Assembly (NCBI RefSeq): GCF_000955955.1
Contig: NZ_JYJG01000004.1
Coordinates: 62,001-126,000 of the forward strand
Direction of reading: 5' to 3'
Origin: Lentzea aerocolonigenes
Lineage (GTDB): Bacteria > Actinomycetota > Actinomycetes > Mycobacteriales > Pseudonocardiaceae
Length of the DNA: 64,000 nt
Numbering within the stretch: position 1 is the stretch's first letter; each line of letters opens with the position of its first letter. The position numbers and the translations under genes are program-made. The notes beneath the pieces were generated by a model, which was given only the letters and a program-made list of their open reading frames with translations, did not search any database and was not told the origin of the DNA. Shown here piece by piece: positions 43,256 through 50,724 of the stretch.

Positions 43256-43686
43256 GGGAGCAGTCTGCCAGCGCGTGGTCGCCGAGCGGGCTTCGTTGAT
43301 CGGTGGCAAGGCGGCGCAGCCGTCGCGGCAGTCGAGCGCCAGGACCAGCAGTCCGCGGTGACCCTGACGGCGCTCGTAGGAGCTGCTGGCCGACATGGCT
43401 CTACGGGTGAGCTCGTCGGCTGGGATGGGCGCGCTGCGCCGCCCGGCCGACCGGCGCAGCGAAGCGGATGCCGGGAGTGCCGGGATGGAAGGTGTTCGCC
43501 GTACACGCGGAGCGTGCCGCCAGCGGCGGCCTTGATCCTGTAGAGCCAAATTCGGCAGTTGTGGCAGGTCGGAAGTGGTCAGCGGCCGTAGACTGCGCAA
43601 AGATCACGTTGGTTCGGGACGTTGCGATCGTGACCGACTTCTACGTTGAAGGTGGCAAACGTGAGATTGTGGAAGGCTTGGCAATC
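43256..43686. other. 431-bp region upstream of the cargo operon
   Basis: No convincing gene. Holds a GC hairpin GCCGCC-AGC-GGCGGC (43516-43530) and the presumptive promoter of the ATPase pair. GC content falls clearly from about 43600 on, which marks the edge of the foreign cargo. Confidence 0.4.
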
Positions 43687-45114
43687 GTGAAGGTATCTCT
43701 AACGAATGTGGGGCCTGTAAGGTCGGCAAACATCGAAATAAAGCCGATGACAATTTTTATGGGCCCTAATAACTCTGGTAAGTCGCTCCTGGCTACCGTG
43801 ATGTATGCCGCACTTGCGCGCGCTGGGTCCGAATTGCCAATCAGGTCCGTGCGGGCCATCAGGCAAATGTTGGCGCTTTCTGATCAGGATGCAACGGAAA
43901 TTGGCGCGTACCTATACGAGGCGATCGATGACTCAAGTATCCATGATTATGAAACTGTCCCGAAAAAGCTGCGAGAGATTCTTCAGCGTCGCTTGGATCA
44001 GGTCCTCCATCAATATGGTGCAGCAGTGGTTGATGAGCTGGAGCGGGCTACAGGGGCCGCTGCCGCCAGCCTACGCCGTGTGCACGATCGCCCGCAGCGT
44101 GCGTCTGTGACTGTTTCTAGCGCACGACCTAACTGGTCAATTAAGATATCTCTGCTTAGTCGCGGGCCAAAGATTGAGGTCGTCGCGAGCCCGGACTTGC
44201 GTGAAGTCTGGAGCTCGGTAAATAGGCGAGCATGGGCTCGTATGAGGACACGCAGAGTAGGGGTTCGGGAAGTTCCAAGGACCTACCTGCTTCGTGAACT
44301 AGCTACAGAAATCGCACGAGCTTTGTTTAGGGACGCTCCGGCGCATACGCGGTACATGCCAGCTGCTAGGTCGGGCCTGATGCAGTCGCATAAAGTTCTG
44401 GCTGGAACGCTTATTAGGCGGTCTTCTCTGGCGGGCCTGGAGGACGTGCGGATTCCGTCAATGAGTGGCGTTGTGACGGACTTCCTCAGTGAACTCATCG
44501 AGATCGACCCGCACTTCACTAGCCCGTTCGATCAAGACGCCAAGTACCTAGAGAGTGAGGTGTTGAACGGTAATATTCGTCTTGATGAAACCGTAGGTGG
44601 ATATCCTGAAGTTGTGTATGAAACTGAGGCTGGAGACTTTCCGCTGACTCGCACTTCCTCGATGGTCTCAGAGCTTGCGCCGGTGGTTGTATATCTGCGA
44701 AGCATCTTGAAGCCGAGGGATTTGCTTATTATCGAAGAGCCTGAGGCGCATCTTCACCCGGCCAGTCAGATCATCCTAGCGAGGTTGCTGGTGCGCCTAG
44801 TCAACAGAGGGCTTTCGGTCGCCCTGACAAGCCACAGCGAGTTTTTCTTGCAGCAAATAAATAACTGCATTGTTGCTGGTTTTCTCAAGAAGCCAAGCGC
44901 TGCGTCGGTCGATTTTGGTGATGAGATCAGGTTGGACGCTTCCAAGGTTAATGCCTACCTTTTCTCTCCTGGAAGTGCAGGTTCAGGAACGATTGTATCC
45001 AGCCTTGAAATGACACCCACCGAAGGAATCTCCGACAGCGGATTCGAGGTGGTTGCTGAGCATCTTTACAATGAGACTGTTGCTCTGGATAGGCGGATGA
45101 ATGCCCAGTCCTGA
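43687..45114 (+). CDS. AAA/OLD-type ATPase (ABC-like, AAA_15 group) of a putative two-gene defence system
   Basis: 475 residues. Starts KVSLTNVGPVRSANIEIKPM, the first strand of SMC/OLD-like ATPases, with Walker A GPNNSGKS (26-33). A long helical middle part (about 60-330) follows, then an ABC-like signature region TSSMVSELAPVVVYLRSIL, Walker B LLIIEEPEAHLHP (E350/E351) and switch His in ALTSHSEFFLQQINN. There is no TOPRIM tail, unlike OLD or Gabija GajA. The start is GTG at 43687 with GGAAGG 10 nt upstream; other GTGs at 43633 and 43669 are possible. Codon use is A+T-rich compared with its neighbours. Overlaps the next gene by 14 bp. Role inferred: sensing or clamping ATPase of an anti-phage or toxin module. 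Confidence 0.82.
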   Translation: MKVSLTNVGPVRSANIEIKPMTIFMGPNNSGKSLLATVMYAALARAGSELPIRSVRAIRQMLALSDQDATEIGAYLYEAIDDSSIHDYETVPKKLREILQRRLDQVLHQYGAAVVDELERATGAAAASLRRVHDRPQRASVTVSSARPNWSIKISLLSRGPKIEVVASPDLREVWSSVNRRAWARMRTRRVGVREVPRTYLLRELATEIARALFRDAPAHTRYMPAARSGLMQSHKVLAGTLIRRSSLAGLEDVRIPSMSGVVTDFLSELIEIDPHFTSPFDQDAKYLESEVLNGNIRLDETVGGYPEVVYETEAGDFPLTRTSSMVSELAPVVVYLRSILKPRDLLIIEEPEAHLHPASQIILARLLVRLVNRGLSVALTSHSEFFLQQINNCIVAGFLKKPSAASVDFGDEIRLDASKVNAYLFSPGSAGSGTIVSSLEMTPTEGISDSGFEVVAEHLYNETVALDRRMNAQS

Positions 45115-45562
45115 GTGGCCGAAGGAACTGGCTCGGCATAGTGATTGCTGTGCGGTGAGAAGATTTGTGGAGAATCAGTGTAGGGTCGCTTTTCCTTCGG
45201 ATCAGTCTTCGTGGATATGTATATGTGGCACCACGTATCAGAGGGTGCATGCGTACGATGAGAAGCTGTGTGACCTAATTTTTTTCTGGCAGATTGATGT
45301 TGCCAGAAGACTGGCTTTGGCTGTTGAATTGAAGGGTGGCGGTGCCAGTATTGATCATGTAAGGCAGCAGCTTCAAAGTGGTGCCGATCTGATTTCCGAG
45401 CTGGCGGGGCCTGAAGTGCAGTTCGCTCCCGTCCTGGTGCATAAGCGAATGCAGACGATGCAAATGCGGGCATTGGAGAAGGCTAAGGTCCGCTATCGTG
45501 GAAAAACCTATGGTATTATCTTGATGAGATGTGGTGGCGATCTATCCAAGCTGAAGGTATAA
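45101..45562 (+). CDS. Small PD-(D/E)XK nuclease-like partner of the ATPase
   Basis: 153 residues. The core DLIFFWQID...LALAVELKGGG has D58 and E76-x-K78, the spacing of a PD-(D/E)XK nuclease, followed by the amphipathic helix HVRQQLQSGADLISEL with Gln residues where many such nucleases have them. An N-terminal Cys/His-rich part (CCAVRRFVENQC, WICICGTTYQRVHAYDEKLC) might bind a metal. The ATG lies 14 bp inside the ATPase gene, so expression is coupled. Same A+T-rich composition as the ATPase. Nuclease activity is inferred from motif spacing alone; a non-catalytic relative is possible. Confidence 0.68.
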   Translation: MPSPEWPKELARHSDCCAVRRFVENQCRVAFPSDQSSWICICGTTYQRVHAYDEKLCDLIFFWQIDVARRLALAVELKGGGASIDHVRQQLQSGADLISELAGPEVQFAPVLVHKRMQTMQMRALEKAKVRYRGKTYGIILMRCGGDLSKLKV

Positions 45563-45714
45563 AAGCCCGATGATAGCTTCAGTAGCAAGACAGCTGCCGG
45601 GGCGACGATCTTCAGCGCGCTAGCTGCATGATCGCCGACGATGTTTGATCTTTCGCCGCTCTGTTTACGTACGTCTTGGTAGTCGACGCTGAAGCAGGTG
45701 CGTAGGGTTGCCGA

Positions 45715-46281
45715 GTGGATCTCGTCGCTTGGGCTACGTGCGTCGTCACGGATGAACTCGCTGAACCGCTGCCTCGCAGGTTCGCTCATGTGCGTGGAGT
45801 CGGGCGCAAGGCGAAGCTTGCGGCACCGTTGTTCGACCCGGAGGAACAGGAAATCCTGGTCGCCTCAGCCTTGCTTCATGACATCGGCTACGCCCCACGG
45901 TTGGCGGCCTCCGGGTTTCACCCTCTGGACGGGGCAAGCTTCTTGGCTGACAGTCATGTGAACGGCCGGCTGTGCTCGTTGGTGGCGCACCATTCGTGCG
46001 CGTACCGGGAAGCTGAACTTCGAGGGTTGTCGGCCGAACTCGCGCGCTGGACGGACGAGAGCACCCCTCTGCGGGATGCCCTCTGGTGGGCAGACATGAC
46101 CACCACGCCAGACGGTGAACCCACGAGCGTGCACGACCGGATCGAGGAGATTCAGAGGCGCTACGGTCCGGAAGACTTGGTGACCTTCTTCATCCGGCAG
46201 GCCAAGCCTGAATTGGTCTGTGCGGTCGAGCGCACCGAGGAACGGCTACGCGCGGCGGGAGTCGACTACACCGCGAAGTAG
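45715..46281 (+). CDS. HD-domain phosphohydrolase-like protein
   Basis: 188 residues. HD motif in ASALLHDIGYAPRL, with an upstream His (RRFAHVRGVGRKA) and downstream LVAHHS and ALWWADMTTTPDG providing the remaining metal ligands of an HD fold. GTG start at 45715. Such HD proteins are common accompaniments of NUDIX genes in Streptomyces AICEs. The 152 bp before it contain no gene I can support. Overlaps the convergent NUDIX gene by 16 bp. Substrate unknown, perhaps a nucleotide. Confidence 0.8.
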   Translation: MDLVAWATCVVTDELAEPLPRRFAHVRGVGRKAKLAAPLFDPEEQEILVASALLHDIGYAPRLAASGFHPLDGASFLADSHVNGRLCSLVAHHSCAYREAELRGLSAELARWTDESTPLRDALWWADMTTTPDGEPTSVHDRIEEIQRRYGPEDLVTFFIRQAKPELVCAVERTEERLRAAGVDYTAK

Positions 46282-46739
46282 GGCGTCGTGCGCTTCTCGA
46301 ACCCGTGCTCGATCCGAAGCCGGATGGACGGATGGATGTTGAGCGCGTCGAGATCTCCGCGGCTGATCCAGTGAACTTCGCTCGACTCGTCACTCGTCCG
46401 CAGTTCCCCGCCGATCAGCCGCGCCCGGAAGCAGATGGAGAACTGCTGCCGTACCTCGCCGTCGGTGTAAGCGATGACGTGCTTGGGGTCGGAGTACACG
46501 CCAATGATGTCGATGGGCTCGACGTCGATCCCGGTCTCTTCCTTGACCTCGCGGACGACGGTCTGGCCGATGGTCTCGCCAACGTCCTGCATCCCACCGG
46601 GGATCGAGTACAGGCCGTTGTCGGTGCGCCGGATCATCAACAGCCGGCCGTGCTCGTCCTGCACGAACGCGGTCACCGCCACCACGATGTTGGTCGCCTT
46701 GGGGGCGTTCGGGTCGTTGTAGTGATCGGTGCGCGCCAT
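46266..46739 (-). CDS. NUDIX hydrolase (Pif-like)
   Basis: 157 residues. A complete NUDIX box: GGMQDVGETIGQTVVREVKE then ETGI (Gx5Ex7REUxEExGU). It begins MARTDHYNDPNAPKATNIVV, typical of the family found on pSAM2-like elements, where the NUDIX protein Pif blocks redundant transfer into cells that already carry the element. An exclusion role is inferred from that precedent. Start at the ATG with GTAGGT upstream; the 28-codon extension is rejected. It follows the XRE regulator on the same strand. Confidence 0.85.
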   Translation of the reverse strand: MARTDHYNDPNAPKATNIVVAVTAFVQDEHGRLLMIRRTDNGLYSIPGGMQDVGETIGQTVVREVKEETGIDVEPIDIIGVYSDPKHVIAYTDGEVRQQFSICFRARLIGGELRTSDESSEVHWISRGDLDALNIHPSIRLRIEHGFEKRTTPYFAV

Positions 46740-46749
46740 ACCTACGTGC

Positions 46750-47503
46750 CTACCACTTCGGCGGCTTCGCGCCGTCCCACACGCCCTGGAAGCTCTCGGC
46801 GTACGTCTCGAACAGGTCGCCACCGGACAGTCGGCGTAGATGCAGAACCGGGGCGTGAGCTGCCATGAAGCCGTGGACGTGCGTGTTCACGAGCATCTCG
46901 TCATCGAACCGGTAGATCGAGTTGTAGAGCGTCGTGCCGTGCACGCGGATCTCTGCGCCCGGTGTCTCGGCCAACGGCTTGTAGACGGCTAGGGCGTTTC
47001 GGATCTTGGCCGAGAGCGTCCCCTTGCCGATGCCTTCTTCCTCGCTGCGGCGTGCTACCTCGCGGCTCGTGGGGTCGCCGAGCAACAGGCGGATCTTCAC
47101 GCCCTCGCTGGCCTTCTGCCGCAGGGTCTTGAGGAGTCTTGAGGAGAGCTGGGTTGTCCACCAGGAACATGCCTGCGTAGACGAGGATCGAGATGCTGAT
47201 CTTCGACTCTTCGATCAGGTGAGACCAGATGTCTTGCGGTACGGCGTGGCGGTGCGCGTAGACCTGCACGACCTCGGACTCGTTGATCTCTTTCTTCTTC
47301 TCCGGCGCGACGGCGTCCGGCCAGAGGTAGGTCTCCGTTTCGCGGACCATGGCGGCGATGGCGTGCCGGTGGCGCGGGTACGGCGTGCGGTCCTGGGTGA
47401 TCCAGCGTTCGACCGTCTTCGGGTCGACGCCGGTGGCCTTGGCGACCTCTTCGAAGCCCAAAGTGTTGCGTAGCAACGCATCTCGTAGGCGTTGGTTTGG
47501 CAT
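46750..47503 (-). pseudogene. XRE-family HTH regulator broken by a 10-bp tandem duplication
   Basis: The N-terminal half (MPNQRLRDALLRNTLGFEEV, then TGVDPKTVERWITQDRTPYP) is a Cro/C1-type HTH. It continues in frame to NPALLKT. After the duplicated 10-mer at 47126-47145 the correct frame is lost; removing one copy restores ALLKTLRQKASEGVKIRLLL and the complete C-terminal domain ending VWDGAKPPKW. As it stands the protein shifts frame at the repeat and ends at 46901. The second ATG (47503) has GGAGGG 7 nt upstream. The gene probably controlled the NUDIX gene downstream and the divergent operon. A sequencing error cannot be excluded. Confidence 0.75.
47126..47145. repeat. 10-bp perfect tandem duplication in the XRE gene
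   Basis: GTCTTGAGGA occurs twice in direct succession on the plus strand. Ten bases are not a multiple of three, so the second copy frameshifts the regulator. Confidence 0.9.
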
Positions 47504-47518
47504 GGCCATACCCTCCGT

Positions 47519-47562
47519 ACAACTAGGGACGTCTTCAAGCTAGCAGAGACGTCTGTAGTTGT
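47519..47562. promoter_or_regulatory. Large palindromic operator between XRE gene and replication/transfer genes
   Basis: Two 16-bp inverted arms (47519-47534 and 47547-47562; 14 of 16 positions complementary) flank a 12-bp spacer. Each arm contains GACGTC, itself palindromic, the two lying 20 bp apart, about two helical turns. The site begins 15 bp from the XRE start and lies about 100 bp upstream of the divergent gene at 47663, an ideal place for autoregulation and control of the element's operon. Confidence 0.6.
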
Positions 47563-47662
47563 CCTGTTGTGTGGTGTTGACGTCCTGCGGATTCGTCGAA
47601 AGTCGTAGGTGTCGAAATGTCGGGGAGCGGCCCCGGCCGGCACGAACGACAGGAGAACGACG

Positions 47663-48118
47663 ATGGCGATCACAGGTGGGAGCAGGCTTCCGGCGGGTCA
47701 CGACTTCGTGTTTCCGAGGGGCGCGCTCGTGATGGGTGTCGAGCCGGTGTTGAAGTTCCAGTCCGCGGAGGATCGCGCCAAGGGTCTGCCCGTTGAGCAG
47801 GAGGTCGACAAGGACAACGGCCAGCTCGTGTGGTCCGTCCTGGTGATCGACCAGGCTGCGGAGCGCAAGACGGACGCCGCGGTCACGGTCAAGATCTCCG
47901 CGCCTCACCGGCCGGTGCCGCCAGAGGCCATCCCCGGCACGGACATTCGCCCGGCTGTGTTCGAAGGGCTGACGGTTACGCCGTGGATCGATGACAAGGG
48001 TTGCCGTGGTGGCCACGTCGGTGAGCGTCACCGCTGCCGGGCGAAGCTGGGCTACAGCCTGCGCGCCACCGGCATGAAGGCGGCCGTCGCGGCTAAGCCT
48101 GCATCTAAGGCAGCGTGA
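47663..48118 (+). CDS. AICE protein of unknown function, first gene of the replication/transfer operon (possibly Pra-like)
   Basis: 151 residues beginning MAITGGSRLPAGHDFVFPRG with CAGGAG upstream. The central part KFQSAEDRAKGLPVEQEVDK and VPPEAIPGTDIRPAVFEGLT looks like a protein widespread in actinomycete integrative elements just upstream of the FtsK-like gene, sometimes annotated as a replication, integration and excision activator. I cannot show homology to Pra from the sequence alone. Ends 3 bp before the next ORF. Confidence 0.65.
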   Translation: MAITGGSRLPAGHDFVFPRGALVMGVEPVLKFQSAEDRAKGLPVEQEVDKDNGQLVWSVLVIDQAAERKTDAAVTVKISAPHRPVPPEAIPGTDIRPAVFEGLTVTPWIDDKGCRGGHVGERHRCRAKLGYSLRATGMKAAVAAKPASKAA

Positions 48119-48121
48119 TCC

Positions 48122-48325
48122 GTGGCCGACTTGATGCGCCTGCACCTGACGGCGAACTTGCCGATTCGGGTGGAACCGCTCGTCTTCGCCGGACGGGTTG
48201 AGTTCCGGCTGGGCAACGCCTTCCCTGCGGTGCTGGTCGTCGACGCGGAAGCACTTCCTCGGCTCGCTGAGGCGGTCGCGGAAGGCCAGGCCGCTCTTGA
48301 TGCCGCTCGTGGCGGTGGTCAGTGA
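48122..48325 (+). CDS. Small AICE hypothetical protein
   Basis: 67 residues (MADLMRLHLTANLPIRVEPL...), GTG start 3 bp after the previous stop. It has a strand-helix pattern (FRLGNAFPAVLVVDAEALPR, LAEAVAEGQAAL). No family recognised. Its stop shares bases with the next start (48323-48327), so it is part of the coupled small-ORF run. Confidence 0.6.
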   Translation: MADLMRLHLTANLPIRVEPLVFAGRVEFRLGNAFPAVLVVDAEALPRLAEAVAEGQAALDAARGGGQ

Positions 48326-48585
48326 TGGGGTTCAACGCCACGTGCACGCCTGGCAAGGACGCGGGCGCGGCCATGATCAAGGTGACGCCCGACGTTCCAG
48401 CTCTGGCGATCTACCTCGACCCGGTCAACATCGCGATCCAGCTCCCGCCCTTCCCCGGCGGCTTGGACGTGCTGATGCGGTTCTGTCGGGAGTTGTCGCG
48501 CGAGGCGGCGAAGCTGGCCGATCACCTCGGCAACCAGGAAGGTCGTCACGCGCTCGCGGAGGGAGACCAGGATGTCCGCGGTTGA
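48325..48585 (+). CDS. Small AICE hypothetical protein
   Basis: 86 residues from the ATG that overlaps the previous TGA. Contains YLDPVNIAIQLPPFPGGLDV and an Arg/Glu helix FCRELSREAAKLADHLGNQ. It overlaps the next ORF by 14 bp. Unknown function; similar short proteins precede transfer genes on Streptomyces-type elements. Confidence 0.6.
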   Translation: MGFNATCTPGKDAGAAMIKVTPDVPALAIYLDPVNIAIQLPPFPGGLDVLMRFCRELSREAAKLADHLGNQEGRHALAEGDQDVRG

Positions 48586-48823
48586 GGTCATGACCTGGGG
48601 GCGGGCTGAGCAGGTCAAGACGCTGAGCGAGGCGCACGACGTGCTGAGCAAGCTGCTGCCCAATCCCAAGTCCAAGCCCGAAGTGCTGAAGGACTACTAC
48701 CTCCGCTCGGCTGCCATCTACGCGCGCGTCGCGGAGACCGATCGCAGCCACCACCACGAGGCCATCTATTGGGCCAACCGTGAGCGTGAGAAGGGCGAGG
48801 CGATCAAGCTCCGCAAGAGCTAA
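48572..48823 (+). CDS. AMED_5909-family-like small protein
   Basis: 83 residues. RAEQVKTLSEAHDVLSKLL, DYYLRSAAIYARVAETDRSH and HHEAIYWANREREKGEAI fit the small helical proteins named after Amycolatopsis AMED_5909. They occur on actinomycete elements and have no known function. ATG start within the previous gene. Confidence 0.65.
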   Translation: MSAVEVMTWGRAEQVKTLSEAHDVLSKLLPNPKSKPEVLKDYYLRSAAIYARVAETDRSHHHEAIYWANREREKGEAIKLRKS

Positions 48824-48843
48824 GGAAGTCCTGTTTAGACAGA

Positions 48844-48952
48844 GCGTGTGACCGTGCTGGGTCACGCGGCGATGCCGCACATCTTGTTGTGGCACACAGA
48901 GAACCTGAGACGCAGGAGCGGAAACCGGCTACCAACCTCGCCGCTCCTGCGT
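48844..48952 (+). other. Two strong hairpins in the 156-bp gap before the transfer genes
   Basis: Hairpin 1: 48844-48853 with 48859-48867 around a 5-nt loop (GTGACC/GGTCAC core). Hairpin 2: a perfect 12-bp stem ACGCAGGAGCGG (48910-48921) with CCGCTCCTGCGT (48941-48952), loop 19 nt. The gap 48824-48979 contains no gene. Neither hairpin has a T tract, so a transfer or replication origin, an mRNA structure or a weak terminator are all possible. Confidence 0.45.
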
Positions 48953-48979
48953 TGCTCACCCAACTGGGAGTGAACAACG

Positions 48980-49264
48980 ATGAGCGTAGAGCCTGAGCGC
49001 ATTCGTGCGCTAGACGGGGCCACGAAGCAACTGCTGTGGGATCGGATGATCTCCGGCAAGCAGACCGTCTCCAGCTATGTCGTGATCCTTGACGGCGGCA
49101 CCGTGGAGACGTTGGAACTCACCGCCGCACAGGCTGAGGGCTTCGAGTGTCTGACCTGTAGGGCGCAGTGCTCCAACGGAGCGGGAACCTTCGTTCCTGT
49201 CGGACGCATCCCGAGCGTTGGCAGTGTCTTTCAGTGCATCGCGTGCTCGGTCGGTGTGCGATGA
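48980..49264 (+). CDS. Small Cys-rich AICE protein
   Basis: 94 residues. Starts MSVEPERIRALDGATKQLLW with GGGAG upstream. The C-terminal part CLTCRAQC ... FQCIACSVG gives two CxxC pairs about 30 residues apart, consistent with a zinc ribbon. Its TGA overlaps the translocase ATG (49261-49264). Function unknown; position suggests a transfer accessory. Confidence 0.65.
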   Translation: MSVEPERIRALDGATKQLLWDRMISGKQTVSSYVVILDGGTVETLELTAAQAEGFECLTCRAQCSNGAGTFVPVGRIPSVGSVFQCIACSVGVR

Positions 49265-50724
49265 AGGGCAACCGGTGGGTCGACCCCGCGCCGTTCGAGG
49301 GCGCACGTCCGCAGGTTCCTTGGTGGGTATGGCTTCCCGGCTGGGTGAAGCTCGTGCTTGCGCCGTTCGTGGTGCTGTGGCTGGCGCTCCGCCTGGCCGC
49401 GAAGTTCGTGATGCTGACCGTTCGGTACCCGATCGCCGTCACGACCGGACTCGGCGGGTACGTCGCCTATCGGCAGTTCGGGCTGTCGCCGTTGGTGCTG
49501 GCGCTGCTGTCGCTCATGTGTGCCCTGACCGTCTGGTACGGACTCGACCGGAACTCGTTCCTGCGGCATGGCTGGTACCGAGTCCTGACCGAATGGCGGC
49601 GGCTCTCGGTCTACGTGCCGCAGTGGCGGACCGTGATGCGCCTCGCTGAGCTGACCAAGGAAGTCCGCGGGAAGGAGTACCTCCCGAAGCTGCGCCGCGT
49701 CCGCTCCGAGGGCTGGCGGGACAAGGTGCGCGTGCGGATGATCCCGGCGCAGTCGCCTGAGCAGTGGGAAGCAAGGCGGGACAACCTCGCGCACTCGTTC
49801 AACGCTCGGTCCTGCCGGGTCCGGGTATTGAAGCCTCGGTCGCTTGAGCTCGACTTCATTCATGCGGACCCGCTGGCCCGGCCTGTTGCCGTGCCGCCGC
49901 TCGCCGACGCCGGAGAGGTCGACCTCAAGCGCGTAGTCGTCGGCCGGACGGAGACCGGCAAACCTTGGCGGCTGAAGCTGCTCGGCTCACAGGTCCTCGT
50001 CGTGGGCGTGCCCGGTGCTGGCAAGGGCTCGGTCCTGTGGTCGATCGTCTGGCAGCTCGCCCCGGCCATCAAAGCCGGCATGGTCCGGCTCGTCGGCATC
50101 GACCCCAAGGGCGGCATGGAGCTGGGGCAGTGCCCGGACGCTTTCGAGAAGGTCATCTACGACAACGGGCCGGAAGCCGTTGCCCTGCTTGAAGAAATCG
50201 CCACAGAGGTCAAGGAACGCGCTTCCCGATACCGGGGCATTCGGCGGCTCTGGGCGCGCAGCACGGGCGAGCCGTTCACGGTCCTCATCGTGGATGAGCT
50301 GGCTGACCTGATCGCCTACCAGCCCGACCGGAACCTCCGCGAACGCGCCACGCGGGCTATTCAGACGATCACCTCGCAGGGACGTGCTCCCGGCTATGCC
50401 GTGGTGGGCCTGGTCCAGGACCCGCGCAAGGAAGTAGTCGCGTTCCGGCACCTATTCACCACTCGCGTCGCGCTGCGGCTCGACGAACCGGTCCAGGTCG
50501 ACATGGTCCTGGGCGATGGCGTTCGCCAACGCGGCGCGGCTGCACACGAGATCAGCGAGAACACCCCCGGCGTCGCGTGGAACAAGGAAGACGGACAGCG
50601 CGAACCTGAGCGGGCGCGGGCCTTCAACGTCACCGACGCGAACCTGGTCGAGCTGGGCGCCTACCTCGCCCCAGCAACCGTGCACACCTTCCCTGAGCTG
50701 TCCGAAGGGAGTGCGGCGGCATGA
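49261..50724 (+). CDS. FtsK/SpoIIIE-type DNA translocase (TraB-like conjugation protein)
   Basis: 487 residues. Two N-terminal membrane spans (VKLVLAPFVVLWLALRL, PLVLALLSLMCALTVWYGL), then a motor domain with Walker A GVPGAGKGS (about 249-257) and Walker B FTVLIVDELADLI (D345). QGRAPGYAVVGLVQDP and TRVALRLDEPVQVDMVLGDG are standard in actinomycete Tra proteins. A single such protein moves double-stranded DNA between hyphae in pSAM2-like conjugation. Coupled to both neighbours by 4-bp overlaps. The frame upstream of MKGNRW is shadow. Confidence 0.88.
   Translation: MKGNRWVDPAPFEGARPQVPWWVWLPGWVKLVLAPFVVLWLALRLAAKFVMLTVRYPIAVTTGLGGYVAYRQFGLSPLVLALLSLMCALTVWYGLDRNSFLRHGWYRVLTEWRRLSVYVPQWRTVMRLAELTKEVRGKEYLPKLRRVRSEGWRDKVRVRMIPAQSPEQWEARRDNLAHSFNARSCRVRVLKPRSLELDFIHADPLARPVAVPPLADAGEVDLKRVVVGRTETGKPWRLKLLGSQVLVVGVPGAGKGSVLWSIVWQLAPAIKAGMVRLVGIDPKGGMELGQCPDAFEKVIYDNGPEAVALLEEIATEVKERASRYRGIRRLWARSTGEPFTVLIVDELADLIAYQPDRNLRERATRAIQTITSQGRAPGYAVVGLVQDPRKEVVAFRHLFTTRVALRLDEPVQVDMVLGDGVRQRGAAAHEISENTPGVAWNKEDGQREPERARAFNVTDANLVELGAYLAPATVHTFPELSEGSAAA

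Noticed and set aside
43468..43686. N-terminal extension of the cargo ATPase back to 43468
   Set aside because: The first 73 codons lack protein character and cover the GC transition; the ATPase fold starts at KVSLTNVGPV, with a ribosome site before GTG 43687.
43687..45114. Calling the ATPase Gabija GajA, OLD nuclease or PARIS AriA
   Set aside because: No TOPRIM domain follows the ATPase, no UvrD-like helicase and no DUF4435 partner is present.
49168..49260. Upstream start for the TraB-like gene
   Set aside because: Those codons read the preceding Cys-rich ORF in another frame; the ATG at 49261 overlaps that ORF's stop and starts the protein sensibly.
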